Shown: positions 41,706 to 52,411 of the stretch, piece by piece
Position numbering within the stretch: the stretch's first letter is position 1
How the letters are laid out: the number at the start of each line of letters is the position of its first letter
DNA from: Pomphorhynchus laevis
Taxonomy: Eukaryota > Acanthocephala > Palaeacanthocephala > Echinorhynchida > Pomphorhynchidae
NCBI GenBank assembly: GCA_012934845.2
Contig: WNNJ02002973.1
Coordinates: forward strand, 1-64,000
DNA: 64,000 bases
Direction of reading: 5' to 3'
The notes under the pieces: model-generated
What the model was told of the DNA's origin: nothing
What the model saw: the letters and a program-made list of their open reading frames with translations, nothing else
Database searches by the model: none
Made by a program: the position numbers and the translations under genes

Positions 41706-42190
41706 TTGATATTTCATGCCTAGGGTTGTTTGGAAGTACGGTTGAGCGGTCCTTAATGGACGTTTCAATTTTCAACATATATGCTCGATCTTACTCTCAC
41801 AAAACACCTGCAAGTACATATGAATATCACGAGGAAAGAAAAAGATCAAAGTATCCCGAACGTGTTTCCAATGTGGAGCAATGAGGATTTATACCTTTGA
41901 TTTTTTCCATCTTAGGTGGTACCGGACGAGCTGCATCTCATGTTCTAAGAAGAATTGCATTATTAAAATCGCAAGAGTCATTTAAAATACGGTCAATGCA
42001 TAACCACGATTCGACAGAAAATTGCAGTAGCTTTGCTAAAAGCTAACTCGTTATGTTTACGAGGTTTAACATCTCGCTGAATTTGACAGCTCTTTCTTAG
42101 CGAACATTTTTTTAAGGACCCATTCAAGGGTAACCTTGTAGTCTTGTTAAAAATTATTGATTAAAAATAATAAAAAAATAAAAAATTATC

Positions 42191-42436
42191 ATTGCTGCTG
42201 GCTGCGAAGGGGAAAACGACATACGCGGAAGAAATCGAAAAATAAAGGCATCTGACAAGCGTAGTGCTGTGCAGGATGGCTTCCAGGTGCAAACGAGGTG
42301 CGCGATCTGCTTTCCTCCGACCAATGCCTGAACACTCAAGCTAGACTAGCTATATGGGACCCATTTGCGGGCAACCCGATTATTTCTGTATGTTTAATAA
42401 TTTGATTCTCTCTAAAAAAATCATGATTATTATATT
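42191..42436 (+). mobile_element. Retroelement copy 4, tail only
   Basis: The tail motif GGACCCATTTGCGGGCAACC lies at 42357-42376, followed by an AT-rich end with TTATTATATTATTAG. Before it only about 150 bp separate it from the end of copy 3. No coding part is recognisable. Confidence 0.5.
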
Positions 42437-43060
42437 ATTAGAGACACCTTAGCATATGTTTTAAGTGAATCATTTCATAAGGTTGAAAAGGAAATAGAGT
42501 TGCAACCAGTTAGAGATAATATAAAATTTATGTCTAGTTCAATAACTCGGGACAGATCAGCACGTATAGACCTTGTATGCATGGACTTTAAAGAGAGTGT
42601 AGCGGAGCGGTCGTAAATCGACATTTGTGTATTTAATCATTTGGCTTCTTCATACTCCCAAACTAAGCCCATATCCTCATTCGAATATCATGATGGCCGG
42701 AAAAGTACGAAATACGCAGAGAGAATCCACGTTGTAGAGGCAGAAGTATTCATTCCAGCAATAATTTCGACGGCATCAGGCACTGCGGTAGAACTTGACA
42801 AATTACTACATAATGCAGCACGAAAAGTCGCATACAATCGTAAAAGCGGATTGCATTAAGTAATGCGGATTGCATTACTAACATTCGAAGACGTCAGCAT
42901 TGCAATTCTAAAAACGGTAAGCATGACTTCGCGGATGAAACGCAGATCATATGTTCAAAATTAAACACTATTTAGTGTAAAGACCCATTTGCGGGAACTA
43001 TCGTTGAAAAAAATTATTGTAATTTTTTTTAATAAAATAAATTATCTTTTAAAAAAATAA
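42437..43060 (+). mobile_element. Non-LTR retroelement copy 5, nuclease end only
   Basis: The text reads IELQPVRDNIKFM, RSARIDLVCMDF and, after a stop at 42616-42618, IDICVFNHLASSY, then SFEYHDGRKSTKYAERI. This is the nuclease and C-terminus of the family. The tail AGACCCATTTGCGGGAAC is at 42981-42998, followed by TTATTATTATAATT. A strong 5' truncation, as is usual for reverse-transcribed insertions. Confidence 0.6.
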
Positions 43061-43103
43061 TTGTTATTATTATAATTCTTGTACCTGATCCGAAACCCTG
43101 ATC

Positions 43104-43200
43104 GAAGAGGTGGGTTATTATATAACCCACCTGTTAATATTATTAACCGGTTAATAATATTAACCCACCTATTAATATATATTGATATATATCAATATAT
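43104..43200. repeat. Cluster of three adjacent palindromes
   Basis: First, a near-palindrome GGTGGGTTATTATATAACCC and three more bases. Second, a perfect 32-bp palindrome centred on AACCGGTT at about 43135-43166. Third, an AT palindrome with arms TATATTGATAT. All lie within 100 bp, directly before an unrecognised frame. Confidence 0.8.
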
Positions 43201-43216
43201 TGATATAGTTGGTGCT

Positions 43217-43528
43217 ATGAATGAATCGAGTGTCATTAGGTTTCCTAGAGAGTTTATCACTGAACAAGAATTCTTAAATCGATCCATTTATTTAAATGAT
43301 TTTGGTTGGCGAAACAATGAAGACCTCTCTACAATATTGTTGCCTCCATATATGTCTAACGTGATCGGAGCCGCGGTCTATAATCTTGTTTTCGAGACAG
43401 CACTTGTTGTAGGTAATGTCACTGATCGAGACCTTGATGATTTAGGCTATCATAGCCAACGGACTTGCCGCAGGATAGATGAATCGAGAGCTGACCTATT
43501 GAGAGAGCTGAAGACACGGCTAGGATAA
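43217..43528 (+). CDS. Unrecognised 103-residue open frame
   Basis: Starts MNESSVIRFPREFITEQEF and ends DLLRELKTRLG. It contains LPPYMSNVIGAAVYNLVF and is acidic near the end. I recognise no family. It stands between retroelement copy 5 and LINE X and could be another piece of the possibly viral material. Confidence 0.3.
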   Translation: MNESSVIRFPREFITEQEFLNRSIYLNDFGWRNNEDLSTILLPPYMSNVIGAAVYNLVFETALVVGNVTDRDLDDLGYHSQRTCRRIDESRADLLRELKTRLG

Positions 43529-43756
43529 TTACTAAATCCAAACGATTTATGTTTAAAAACAAACGACGACAATTTAGTTTTATCTATACTCTCATAAAAA
43601 TAATTTAGTTATAAAAAAATATAATAATATTAATAATACAGAGTTTTATTTCCCGTTCCGCTTTTCGGATGTGCAAATAATTACAAAATAAGAAATAAGT
43701 CAGAATCAACAAAATTTGAAGTATACAGATTGTCTTCTTCATGCGTCGTTTGCTGA

Positions 43757-44851
43757 TCAATGACGAAGATCATTAATCTCTTGAAGTGACATAAGGCTGA
43801 GGTGAGGGCAGGCTAGAGCATGGAGCAAGGCATCACAGGAAGAAGCACAGAAGCGGCATATACAAGAAGAATCACGGCGATGACAAGCGATAAGTCGACG
43901 ACAGTAGTTATCATGAAAACCATGAATAGATAACCTCCATATCAATGGAGGTTTCACATTTGACGATGATCTCCAACTGTTTTGCAGGTACACAGGAGAA
44001 TTGGCTAAATCATGATCAACGTTTAAGAATTTAGTCTCATGAGCTACCAAATGTTGAAGATAACTAGACGTTTGAACACATCTAAGACTACTACATAGTC
44101 GGACACTAAGCGGTTTTATTTTTGCCAAGTATGTGATCGCTGTCGTACTACATTTATTGGATACTCCAACTATATGTTTCAAAAATCGGGCCTGACACCT
44201 ATCAATCTGTCTAAAATTTAACTCAGTGAGGTCCTCCCAGAATGTTGCCAGCCCGTACTGAATAATTGGTAAAAGCATTAATTCGAAATATATCAACGCT
44301 TTCTCAAACGACAGCTTCCTCAGTTGAGGATATGAAGCCGTTTTAATTGCAATCTTAGAAGATTTAGCTTCAAGATGCCCGGTAAAAGACCATCTAGACG
44401 TTAATAGAACGCCAAGATACCTATAATTAGTACAGAACTCTAGTGTCTGAGACTTTATAAAAAGCAAGTCATGCTTGGATAAACGACCACCATCGCGGAA
44501 CTTCACTACCTTTGATTTTAAAATGTTGATGTCTAGTTCATTCCTACTATAAAATACAGTCAAGCTATCGAGTGCCTTTTGATCCGTGCCTAGGTTTCTT
44601 GTCAGGATCACAAGATCGTCAGCATATAGCGCCAAGTCAACCTCATTTGCAAAAGACCGTATAACCGATGGTAAATCAATAACGAAGATTGAAAATAATA
44701 GAGGACTGATTGAGTTACCCTGCAATATGCCATGATTAACTGTGAAGAAGTCATAGTATGCTAAATCATCGAATACCATGACACGGTTAGGTAATAGAAT
44801 CTCATAGAGTAGGCGAAGAAAGCGCCCACGAAGGCGCTTTTCGTAGAGCAT
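43757..44851 (-). CDS. LINE X reverse transcriptase, C-terminal 364 residues
   Basis: Starts just after palm A. It has the template-grip motif GILQGNSISPLLFSIF near residue 41, LALYADDLVIL near 72, the thumb motif YRYLGVLLTSRWSF near 145 and, near the C-terminus, a Cys/His finger. The finger would bind nucleic acid. The piece upstream (45048-44761) holds FGFRQGRSTCDAISL and palm A in another frame. The ATG at 44851 is an internal codon and not a natural start. Confidence 0.8.
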   Translation of the reverse strand: MLYEKRLRGRFLRLLYEILLPNRVMVFDDLAYYDFFTVNHGILQGNSISPLLFSIFVIDLPSVIRSFANEVDLALYADDLVILTRNLGTDQKALDSLTVFYSRNELDINILKSKVVKFRDGGRLSKHDLLFIKSQTLEFCTNYRYLGVLLTSRWSFTGHLEAKSSKIAIKTASYPQLRKLSFEKALIYFELMLLPIIQYGLATFWEDLTELNFRQIDRCQARFLKHIVGVSNKCSTTAITYLAKIKPLSVRLCSSLRCVQTSSYLQHLVAHETKFLNVDHDLANSPVYLQNSWRSSSNVKPPLIWRLSIHGFHDNYCRRLIACHRRDSSCICRFCASSCDALLHALACPHLSLMSLQEINDLRH

Positions 44852-45395
44852 TTGACTGAGTCAAATGCTCTACGAAAATCAATAAAGGTGGCATATAATG
44901 AATTTTTATTGGAAATACAGTTGACTACAGAAGAATGCACTAGACTGATAGCATCACAAGTCGAGCGACCCTGCCGAAATCCAAATTGTTCTTCATGCAA
45001 TAACGAAGAACAGTGCTTAGCTATTCGAGAAGTTAATACAAACGACAATAATTTATAAACGTGGTTTAAAAAGAAAAATCCCGCGATAAGAGTCTGGAGA
45101 TTCCAAAGGACCGGTGCCCTTATATAGGACTTTTACTATCTCCTCTTTCCTATAGAAAGGCAAACAGGATCCATGGAGTAGAGAATTGAACATAAAGGTT
45201 AAATAGCTGCCAAATATGTGGAATGTAGCTCAGAGTTGCTCCACGCAGAGATTATCCGGACCACTAGCTTTTATTATATGCATCCGCGCAAGGCATCCTT
45301 CAATTTTATCAATGGAAAAGGGTGTATCAATCAAACCAGAGGAACCGTCAAAATCAAAATTATTAGCTGGCAATGACAACGATAGATCATCGAGA
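43757..45395 (-). mobile_element. LINE X, copy 1 (reverse transcriptase and CCHC tail)
   Basis: On the minus strand: HIIKASGPDNLCVEQL, VKVLYKGTGPLESPDSYRG, EEQFGFRQGRSTCDAISL, TFIDFRRAFDSV, HGILQGNSISPLLFSIF and LALYADDLVIL. All catalytic residues are kept. The 364-residue last frame ends with a finger CICRFCASSCDALLHALAC and a natural stop at 43757. A perfect inverted repeat at about 44840-44880 lies at the place where the frame changes. A Gypsy remnant cuts its 5' part. Confidence 0.8.
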
Positions 45396-46294
45396 TGAAA
45401 GAATGTGCCGTTGAGAATCTGAAATTATCGGATATATTATGCCGAGCACGTACGCTTATAACAACTGCCAATACGTCTGCTGGGTCCTGTTTTCTTACAA
45501 CTACACATTCTCGCAAGCATATTGAACCAAGAGCACTGCGCTCGCATCAACGTAAAGATGTCACATGTTTCCGTTGTGGTAAATCAGGACATATAGCGCG
45601 TTATTGTACACATTTCAAGGAGCGACGGTGCTATATTTGTGACGATCCTGGACATCTGGCACCTCAGTGCCCAAACAAGGAACATTCAAAAAAACATCGA
45701 TGGGGAGGTACAGTATTAAGTGCTGCTGGTCTTCCCTGTCCCTCTGATGATGCACTACCTACAATTAACGTGACAATAAATGGGCGTCTTGCGGTCGCAC
45801 TTGTTGATACTGGTTGTTCGAGAAGTATTGTGTCGCGTCGACTTGTTACAGATATATTTAAACATCCTTTCCCGGATGTTAATGGCGCCACGTGGGTCAC
45901 AATGATGAACGGAAATGCGGTGAAATGTTATGAAACCGGACAAATGGAAATTTCTATCGAAACGAGATCGGTGAATATACCGTGCCTATCTTCAGATATT
46001 GGTGGTCCATATCAGATGTTGTTGGGAATGGATGTGATCAAAAAGATTGGAGGTGTTTCTATTAATGATAACGGAGATGTGAAGTTTCCTTCGAGTTATC
46101 CTGTTAGTATGCAAACTTCGGTGACAAAAATTTCGAGTACATCTGATAGCGCTAATGTAATCGATGATGCTGACTTTCATGCACAATTCAATAGTAACAC
46201 AAGTATAAATGTTGATGGAGTTCCACATCATATTTCGCATTTACGTAGATGTCCATCTGATAATAATACTCCTACCGCAAGTTCGACTGGTTAA
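45395..46294 (+). CDS. Gag C-terminus and protease of the Gypsy remnant
   Basis: Two knuckles, CFRCGKSGHIARYC and CYICDDPGHLAPQC, lie at about residues 59-90. The aspartic protease has LVDTGCSRSIV near 137-147 and the flap-side motif QMLLGMDVIKKIGG near 206-219. The last residues (VPHHISHLRRCPSDN) look like the C-terminal end of a pol protein. Confidence 0.8.
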   Translation: MKECAVENLKLSDILCRARTLITTANTSAGSCFLTTTHSRKHIEPRALRSHQRKDVTCFRCGKSGHIARYCTHFKERRCYICDDPGHLAPQCPNKEHSKKHRWGGTVLSAAGLPCPSDDALPTINVTINGRLAVALVDTGCSRSIVSRRLVTDIFKHPFPDVNGATWVTMMNGNAVKCYETGQMEISIETRSVNIPCLSSDIGGPYQMLLGMDVIKKIGGVSINDNGDVKFPSSYPVSMQTSVTKISSTSDSANVIDDADFHAQFNSNTSINVDGVPHHISHLRRCPSDNNTPTASSTG

Positions 46295-46580
46295 TTATTT
46301 TCGTGATTGGAAGATCAGGCGGAGGTGTTAAATCGATGTAATTGTTTCTGGATGCGTTGTTAATGGTATTGTTATGTCTCGTCATAATTCATTGTTCTCA
46401 AATGCTGGCGAATGCAAAGCTGCAGTCAATTCACCGATGAAACGTTAACCGCTAACTTTACTGATGAAACATTAACCGCTATTTGACAGCATAACCGTAT
46501 GTATAAAAACTTATTTTGTTCCGTCGTTTTGCAGCAGTAAAAAACGTCGATTGTTAAATTTTGTCTTTGCTCGTGTAACA
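45396..46580 (+). mobile_element. Gypsy-type LTR element remnant with 3' LTR
   Basis: Gag zinc knuckles and protease (45395-46294) are followed by a polypurine tract AGGCGGAGG and a 255-bp LTR. The reverse transcriptase, RNase H and most of the integrase are absent. It joins LINE X on the left and a Merlin fragment on the right. It is broken by this large loss. Family differs from the other two Gypsy elements in LTR sequence. Confidence 0.82.
46326..46580 (+). repeat. 3' LTR of the Gypsy remnant
   Basis: Begins TGTTA and ends TAACA. A TATA-like GTATAAAAAC lies at about 46501. The next base onward is Merlin sequence. Confidence 0.75.
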
Positions 46581-47087
46581 GAAAATACAATAGAGGACGT
46601 ATAAATGATGGACAATGGTTTGTAGGGGGAGTTGAGCAGGGTTCTAAGAAAACCTTTATAGTTCTGTTCGAAAATAGAAATGCAGAAACATTAGGAGAAG
46701 TTATATTTGAAAACGTCCTTTCAAATACAATTGTTATTACAGATCAATGGCGAGCTTATCATAAAGCTTTAGAAAATATGGTTGAATATGAACACAGATC
46801 AGTAAATCATTCTATAAACTTTGTTAATCCAGAAGATAGTAGTATTCACACTCAAACAATCGAAGGTCTGTGGTCTTTATCAAAAAGATTCCTACGCGAA
46901 AAACCAGGAATTTCAAAAGAACAACATTCAGAATATTTGATTCAATTCATATGGCAACATAAAATTGAAAGGTCAAAACGTTTTAATACTTTTTTTAACG
47001 CTTTTATAATAAATTCTTTTTTAGACATTTTTTAAATTTTTAAAACCGCCGTTTATTTTCAAAACCGCCGTATAACGTGCATGCACC
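46581..47087 (+). mobile_element. Merlin transposon fragment (3' part)
   Basis: The left border is the Gypsy LTR. The transposase C-terminal half is readable: DGQWFVGGVEQGSKKTFIV, ITDQWRAYHKAL, HSINFVNPED, IHTQTIEGLWSLSKRF. This is the ISXO2-like DDE core used by Merlin. The right end has 19-bp direct repeats (AAAACCGCCGT type) and finishes TAACGTGCATGCACC. It is about 75-80 percent alike to the copy at 58316-59431. The first catalytic Asp is missing. Confidence 0.8.
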
Positions 47088-48740
47088 AAACAATCTTATA
47101 TCTAGCAGTGGTGTATTCACGGAGATAGTTTTCATTGATAGCTCTGTCATTCCTGGGATTTTAAAAGTTGCTATGGCTGAATTATCAAATGTCACGCCAT
47201 AGGTTATTGGTGTGTGGTCATTATCTTAACCAGCTTTTTCCGCCAGATGCACTTGTTTAATAATAGGACTAGACACACATTAGAGATTCAGGTTCGGAAA
47301 CCTAATACCATATATGGTAAATCCTTTAAGTTTATCATTCCTATTACACACATGGCCTAACTCCTAGGGCATCTACGACCGTGATGTGGAAGTAAATCTA
47401 ACGAATGATATTGTCCCACATGGCAATGTTTCAGGTCGGCTCGCAGATCAAGGGGATACAACATTAACCGGCATGGCTTACGGAGATGATAATGTGGTAT
47501 GGATTTACAAGCCGTATGCTTTAGCAATTATAAATTTGATATCTCAGAGGTTTGGATATAACGAATTACCGCGGATATCATACAGGTATTGGCCTCGTGG
47601 CCGAGCCACGAGTCCAGTACCTGGAGCCTATGGTAACTATGTTTTTGGACAGACTGCTTTCGTTGATGGTTTAGCTGTGATGAGGCCTGGGCATTTACCT
47701 ACATATAACTGGGAAACAGACTCCATTATTGCACCGTTTATAAATCGTGATGAATTAGGAGACATATTGAACTTAGTCAGGGGATCCGACTATAGTAAGA
47801 GCATGAATGTTGGAATTGGGATTCCGAGAATAATACCTGTCCGTGTATCTAAGAGGCCCCTCTCAGATGCTTATGCGTTTTATTCTGTGACTAGTGGCGT
47901 GTATAGTTCTAAGGAAGAACATAATTCGGAAAACTAATAAGGCCGCCATCTAAAAGAAAAAGAGGAAGAAGAGGCAAGAAAGATAAAGATAAGAGGTTCG
48001 TATCCACGATAATGAAACTATGTCTAATTAAAAGGGTTGAATTCTTAGATTCAGCTATCAATCATAGTGGAACATCTAGTTACCTATGCTTAATGTGTCT
48101 AAGTCCGGACTATATTAAAGACCTTACTCTTCCTGACGGCGGCCCGACTATATAAAGTATTTTCTTACATCCTGTATCTAAAGGAGATAAGCTTTTATAT
48201 CAAGTGGAACAATTGCACTTTGCAAAACATATCTCAAAGTATACATATGACAAGTGGTTTGAGATAACTGGTAGATTATACCAAGTTGATAGTTCCAGAA
48301 AGTTGCAGAATCTATGGAATGATCGTCTCAATGATCTACAGTATATGACTATTGGAGTTCAATTACAAACAAGCAATAAAGGATTAAATATACAAAGAAA
48401 GAACAAAACGAGTAATAAAGAGAATGCCAATCAGATAGATCTCACAGATTAGGTGTTGAATGCCAAATTGCAGTCAGCTATAGAAAAAGGAGTGGGCAAT
48501 GTTAATTCAATTTTGAAATTTAAAGGATTTTGTTTATACAAGTGTCGTGATCATACGTGTTTTAAAGTAAAATTAAATTATTCTAAATTGAGAAAGAAGA
48601 AAGATTTCAAACCATTTAATATACTGTTCCCTTGGGATGAGTTAGAAGATAAGAAGAAAACTAATTTAGACATCCGCTCTATTGTGTATTTTGCAACAAA
48701 AAGAAATGAAAAAGATGCAAGAGATATGGTTTTAAACTAA
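47088..48740 (+). other. Possibly virus-derived fossil block, left piece
   Basis: Several open frames without recognised domains: 47386-47937 (GRLADQGDTTLTGMAYGDD, PVPGAYGNYVFGQTAFVDG), a basic run KRKRGRRGKKDKDKR at about 47958-48000, and 48204-48740 (Lys-rich). The first has the composition of a viral capsid-like protein. It looks broken in a few places. The last 55 bp (from 48686) recur at 59432, next to Merlin. Virus family not recognised; a double-stranded RNA virus capsid is one possibility only. Confidence 0.3.
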
Positions 48741-48759
48741 ATAGCTGTGGCAACATGCA

Positions 48760-50477
48760 ATTCCATTGCTACAAGCTTAATAATTAGTAGCCTCGAAAAC
48801 AAACAATGGCGTCGTATTAAAGAATTGATTAATTTTTTTACCTTTCAAAATAACGTTTGATAGGGCCAACGTGGTGGTTCGTTGTCCAAAAACTTACTTT
48901 AATACTCAGAATAACAGTTAGAATTTGTCTGACCAATGCAGCATTGAAAGTGAACTCGCTACGGGCAGACAAAACATCTAGTTTAGGTGCCTCAACGGCG
49001 TCCCAAAGGCTTGAGTTCTACACCTATGCTAATAGCGGGTGATTTTAATGCAAAATGTGAACGTTCCCTTCCAATAAAGTTACAACTTCTTGTAAATTAT
49101 TTGTTGGATTCGAATTTAGTACTTTACACTCCGATGAAGGTTGGTTCTATGAATCTCATAACGGAAAAAGTTGCATAGATTCAATTTTCGCGAATATAGA
49201 AGTACGCAATTATCGATTAGATCTCAACTCAGAGTAGTCGCTGCGTAGGAAACATAAACCTTGTACATCAATGCTTAGAATACTTTCCAAAATAACGTGT
49301 GATAGGGTAGAACATGTCTCAAAGAGTAGATTAGTTCGCCTACCATTAATTGATGTATCGTTAGCCCGTGAAGCGGACTCACTGCTTAGAGAAGGTAACT
49401 ACGATCACAGTTACAATGTTATTCGCAAATTTCTGTTATCTGCTTGCTCTTGCTTACCACGTCGACCATTAAACTCAAAAATAAATCATAAGCCAACTTA
49501 TCTTTTAGAACTTCAAAAGATTCTAATAACTTTAGGAAAGAAGGATCGCTTTGGCGTATTGAATATGAATAAATACAGATATCTTCGTCGCGAATACTGC
49601 AAACTTGTGTCAGAATGGCGGGACCAACAGCAACGAGCTGATGAGAATTACACTATTGCTGTAGCTGAGAGGCAACCTTGGAAGTTAAAGCCACATAGCT
49701 CCCAAATAAGTAATCGCATTTCACTAAAATCATGGTCAAACCATATAAATTCAATTTGCTATGTTGAAAATCAGCAAATACTTTAGCAGTCATGTCCGAT
49801 TATCAGGTTAGCTGAGCTTGACTCAGATCCAATTAATGATCCTGTCACAATTGAAGAGATTAGATCGGCCGTTGATATCATGCTTAATAATAAAGCAGCG
49901 GGACCTGATGAAATTTGTGTGGAGCACTTAAAGTCAACGTTTTCAACCCTATCTCTATATTGGTATCAGTTATTTAATTGTATTCTTTTTGGAAAGCCTA
50001 TACCGTCATCATGGTGAGAGGGTGTATTGAAAACACTATATAAAGGAAAGGTTGACATGAACTCTCCGGATTCATATCGGGGGATTGCTTTACTGAATCA
50101 TTCCTATAAACTTTTAACATGTGTAATTGCGGGGCGTATTCAGTGTTTTCCTTCAGTATGTCTACCTCCAGAACAATTTGGTTTTCGGAGAGGACGATCT
50201 ACGACAAACGCTTTTAATATTATTCGAAATCGCGTTGTTTCGTCGTTTAAATTTGGTAAGCAACTTTATACCATTTTTGTAGATTTTGCCAAAGCATTTG
50301 ACTCTATAAATAGGTCGCTGCTGTTATCTAAGTTAATTGGTAAGGTTGGTATTCATGGTAGGTTGCTTCCGCTATTGCACGGTATTCTACAGGAAAATAC
50401 ATTGAGAGTGTATGACGGCCTTAACTATTCGCCACCGATTATCGCAAATCGAGGTGTGTTACAAATTAAATCAGCTA
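48760..50477 (+). mobile_element. LINE X, copy 2, 5' half
   Basis: An endonuclease piece (MLIAGDFNAKCERSLP at about 49030) is followed by the linker (49271-49786) and the first half of the reverse transcriptase (50027-50482). Motifs: NNKAAGPDEICVEHL, LKTLYKGKVDMNSPDSYRG, EQFGFRRGRSTTNAF and IFVDFAKAFDSINR. The sequence leaves LINE X right after NRGVLQ, before the rest of motif B. The following half appears only at 55008. A frame stop at 49784-49786 and TGA at about 50018 break it. The copy recurs at 59506-60840. Confidence 0.75.
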
Positions 50478-50799
50478 ACTGAGTCTACGTATTTAATATA
50501 ATTATAAAATAAACAAAATAGAAGAGAGGGGGAGACCTACTCTCTTTGGCCTGGGGACGGGGGCTGGAGTGTGCGACCAGCTGTACTTCCTGGACCGGAC
50601 TATTGGAACCACGCACTCATGCGACTCTGATAGTCCCAATGTCTTCATACAACGGCATAGAGTCGGTCCACTAGTCGGATCTGCACAAGCTATAGCGACT
50701 CGCGGAAGTTTATGATTAATCCCTCCTTGAGGGGGACGACCTTTAGGGACCTGGGTTTCGACTTGTCGAAACAAGAGGTGACAATCTTAAACTATTTCC
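50478..50799. repeat. GC-rich unassigned segment (SINE-like?)
   Basis: About 300 bp, clearly GC-richer than the surroundings, with a hairpin GTTTCGACTTGTCGAAAC at about 50755-50772. An A-rich phrase (AAAATAAACAAAATAG) lies at its left end, which would be the 3' tail if it is a minus-strand SINE. It recurs unchanged at 60841-61162. Open minus frame 50774-50502 without domain. Confidence 0.35.
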
Positions 50800-52411
50800 A
50801 TGTTAATGGTAAAACCCATGGCTCAAAAGCCCGTTAATACCCACGTATTAGCGCTCTATGTAAGTTTACATGGGGAAGCATATAAAAGAGCCTATATTGT
50901 TTATTTTTATTTACTATATGTTTTATGCATATTTCTAGTATTCATTACTTACATAATGTGTGTAAAAATTTACAATTTGTTATTTTGCCATATTAATTTT
51001 GTTTAACAAACTATTCTAGATATATTGATTACATTTCACAATACTCTAACAAGATAAGAAGAGATTTATGGAAAATAAAGAAGATAACACGTTAACAAGT
51101 GGTATGAATTAATACATTATATATGCAAGTTTAATGTAATTAATAATTTTAGATATTAATCATAAACCTATAGTGGATAAAGATGTTGAATCTAAACAAA
51201 GTGAAGAAATACAGATTTTTGAAGTTAAGAAACTAGGTAAAAAAAGAAATTAGGAGACAACAGTATAACTGGTGAAGGTTCCGCTGGATTAGTCAAAAGT
51301 TTGGCAACACCGAGAATTAACCAAAATGAAATCAATGAACTATCAGTAAGATTGCGAAATGATGACAGATTGATGCAATACCAAGAAGATCAATTCCTAA
51401 GTAATGCCATACAATGAATATGCTAATATGAAAATGAAACCACTTGATTATTTGTTAGAGATACACCGCGGACATTATAGCTGACGGCGTTGCTTGGGAT
51501 ACAGTTTGGTCGCATTCAATACCATACGTTATCGACCCAACGGCTATTTTGTGGATGAGTGAAGAATACTCAGCGTTATGGCACATCCCCCGTGCCCCAG
51601 TAACTTATAGAATACTTAAAGAATTTCATAAAGGTGGCCGTGGTGGAGAGGCTCGTTTAATTCCCTCTCTAGGTGATGATATTATTACAAATTTTAACGT
51701 TGATGCATTTTATAGTCCTGCTGCGCCTTATGTACTCATGCTACTTGATATTCTTGCACAAAGCACTCGTTTAGAGATGCCTCTACCCACTTTTTGGATG
51801 ACTTGGTAACCAACAACGATGCTAATGACCCAATTGCCAGCGGATGATAGATCCATCCCGGATTTCGTTTTCAGTCAGGATACTATGACTATTCGTTCTG
51901 GGACAGGAGTAATGTATGATTGGAGAGATAATTGCTATACATCACCCGTATGGAATAGAAGAGATTTGGATGATGCTTGGTGGGAAAGGATTAGTGCTAT
52001 TGGCATTGATCGAAGACCTGCGATCGGTATAGAATCAGTCGACCATATCTATGATCATTCAATGCAGCCCAGTATATTAGATAATGAATTGCCTTTCGGT
52101 GGATGGGCACAGGATAATGAATTAGGTAAGCGTATATTAAAATTATATTTAAATTTTATTAAATAGAATATTTAAGTTATGTATATTACGTTTTCTTCTT
52201 TTTGTTTTATAGGTCGAGAAGCAAATGAAGATTCTCATGAAGAAAACAAGAGGATGAAGAGGTAGACATTAATTAATTATTATGCTACTATGTTATAGAT
52301 TGATTGTGTTATTTACTATTCTAAAAATATATTATATAAAATGTCTACCTATTTATTATTACTTTTTACGTACAAGTTTATTTATGATTATGTATTATGT
52401 ATATATTATAG

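Larger units (their letters stand above)
39690..42190 (+). mobile_element. Non-LTR retroelement copy 3
   Basis: Palm A TIDASNAFNRINRG, palm B FTQGDPLSMIAFA and palm C LYADCVTFVG are visible; the second catalytic Asp is Cys, so it cannot polymerise. Then come LLGSFIGIDSFVY, GLGLLNIKERAVY, KGASSWLSMCP and the finger region. The nuclease reads RLDISCLGLFGSTVERSLMD near 41706-41765, followed by YEYHEERKRSKYPERV. The tail GGACCCATTCAAGGGTAACC is at 42116-42135. Local duplications at 41160-41705 disrupt the finger-nuclease joint. There are several stops and frame changes. Confidence 0.7.

Noticed and set aside
36969-42998. CRISPR-like array from the repeated GACCCATT motif
   Set aside because: Spacing is irregular (0.2 to 2.6 kb) and each motif ends a retroelement copy.
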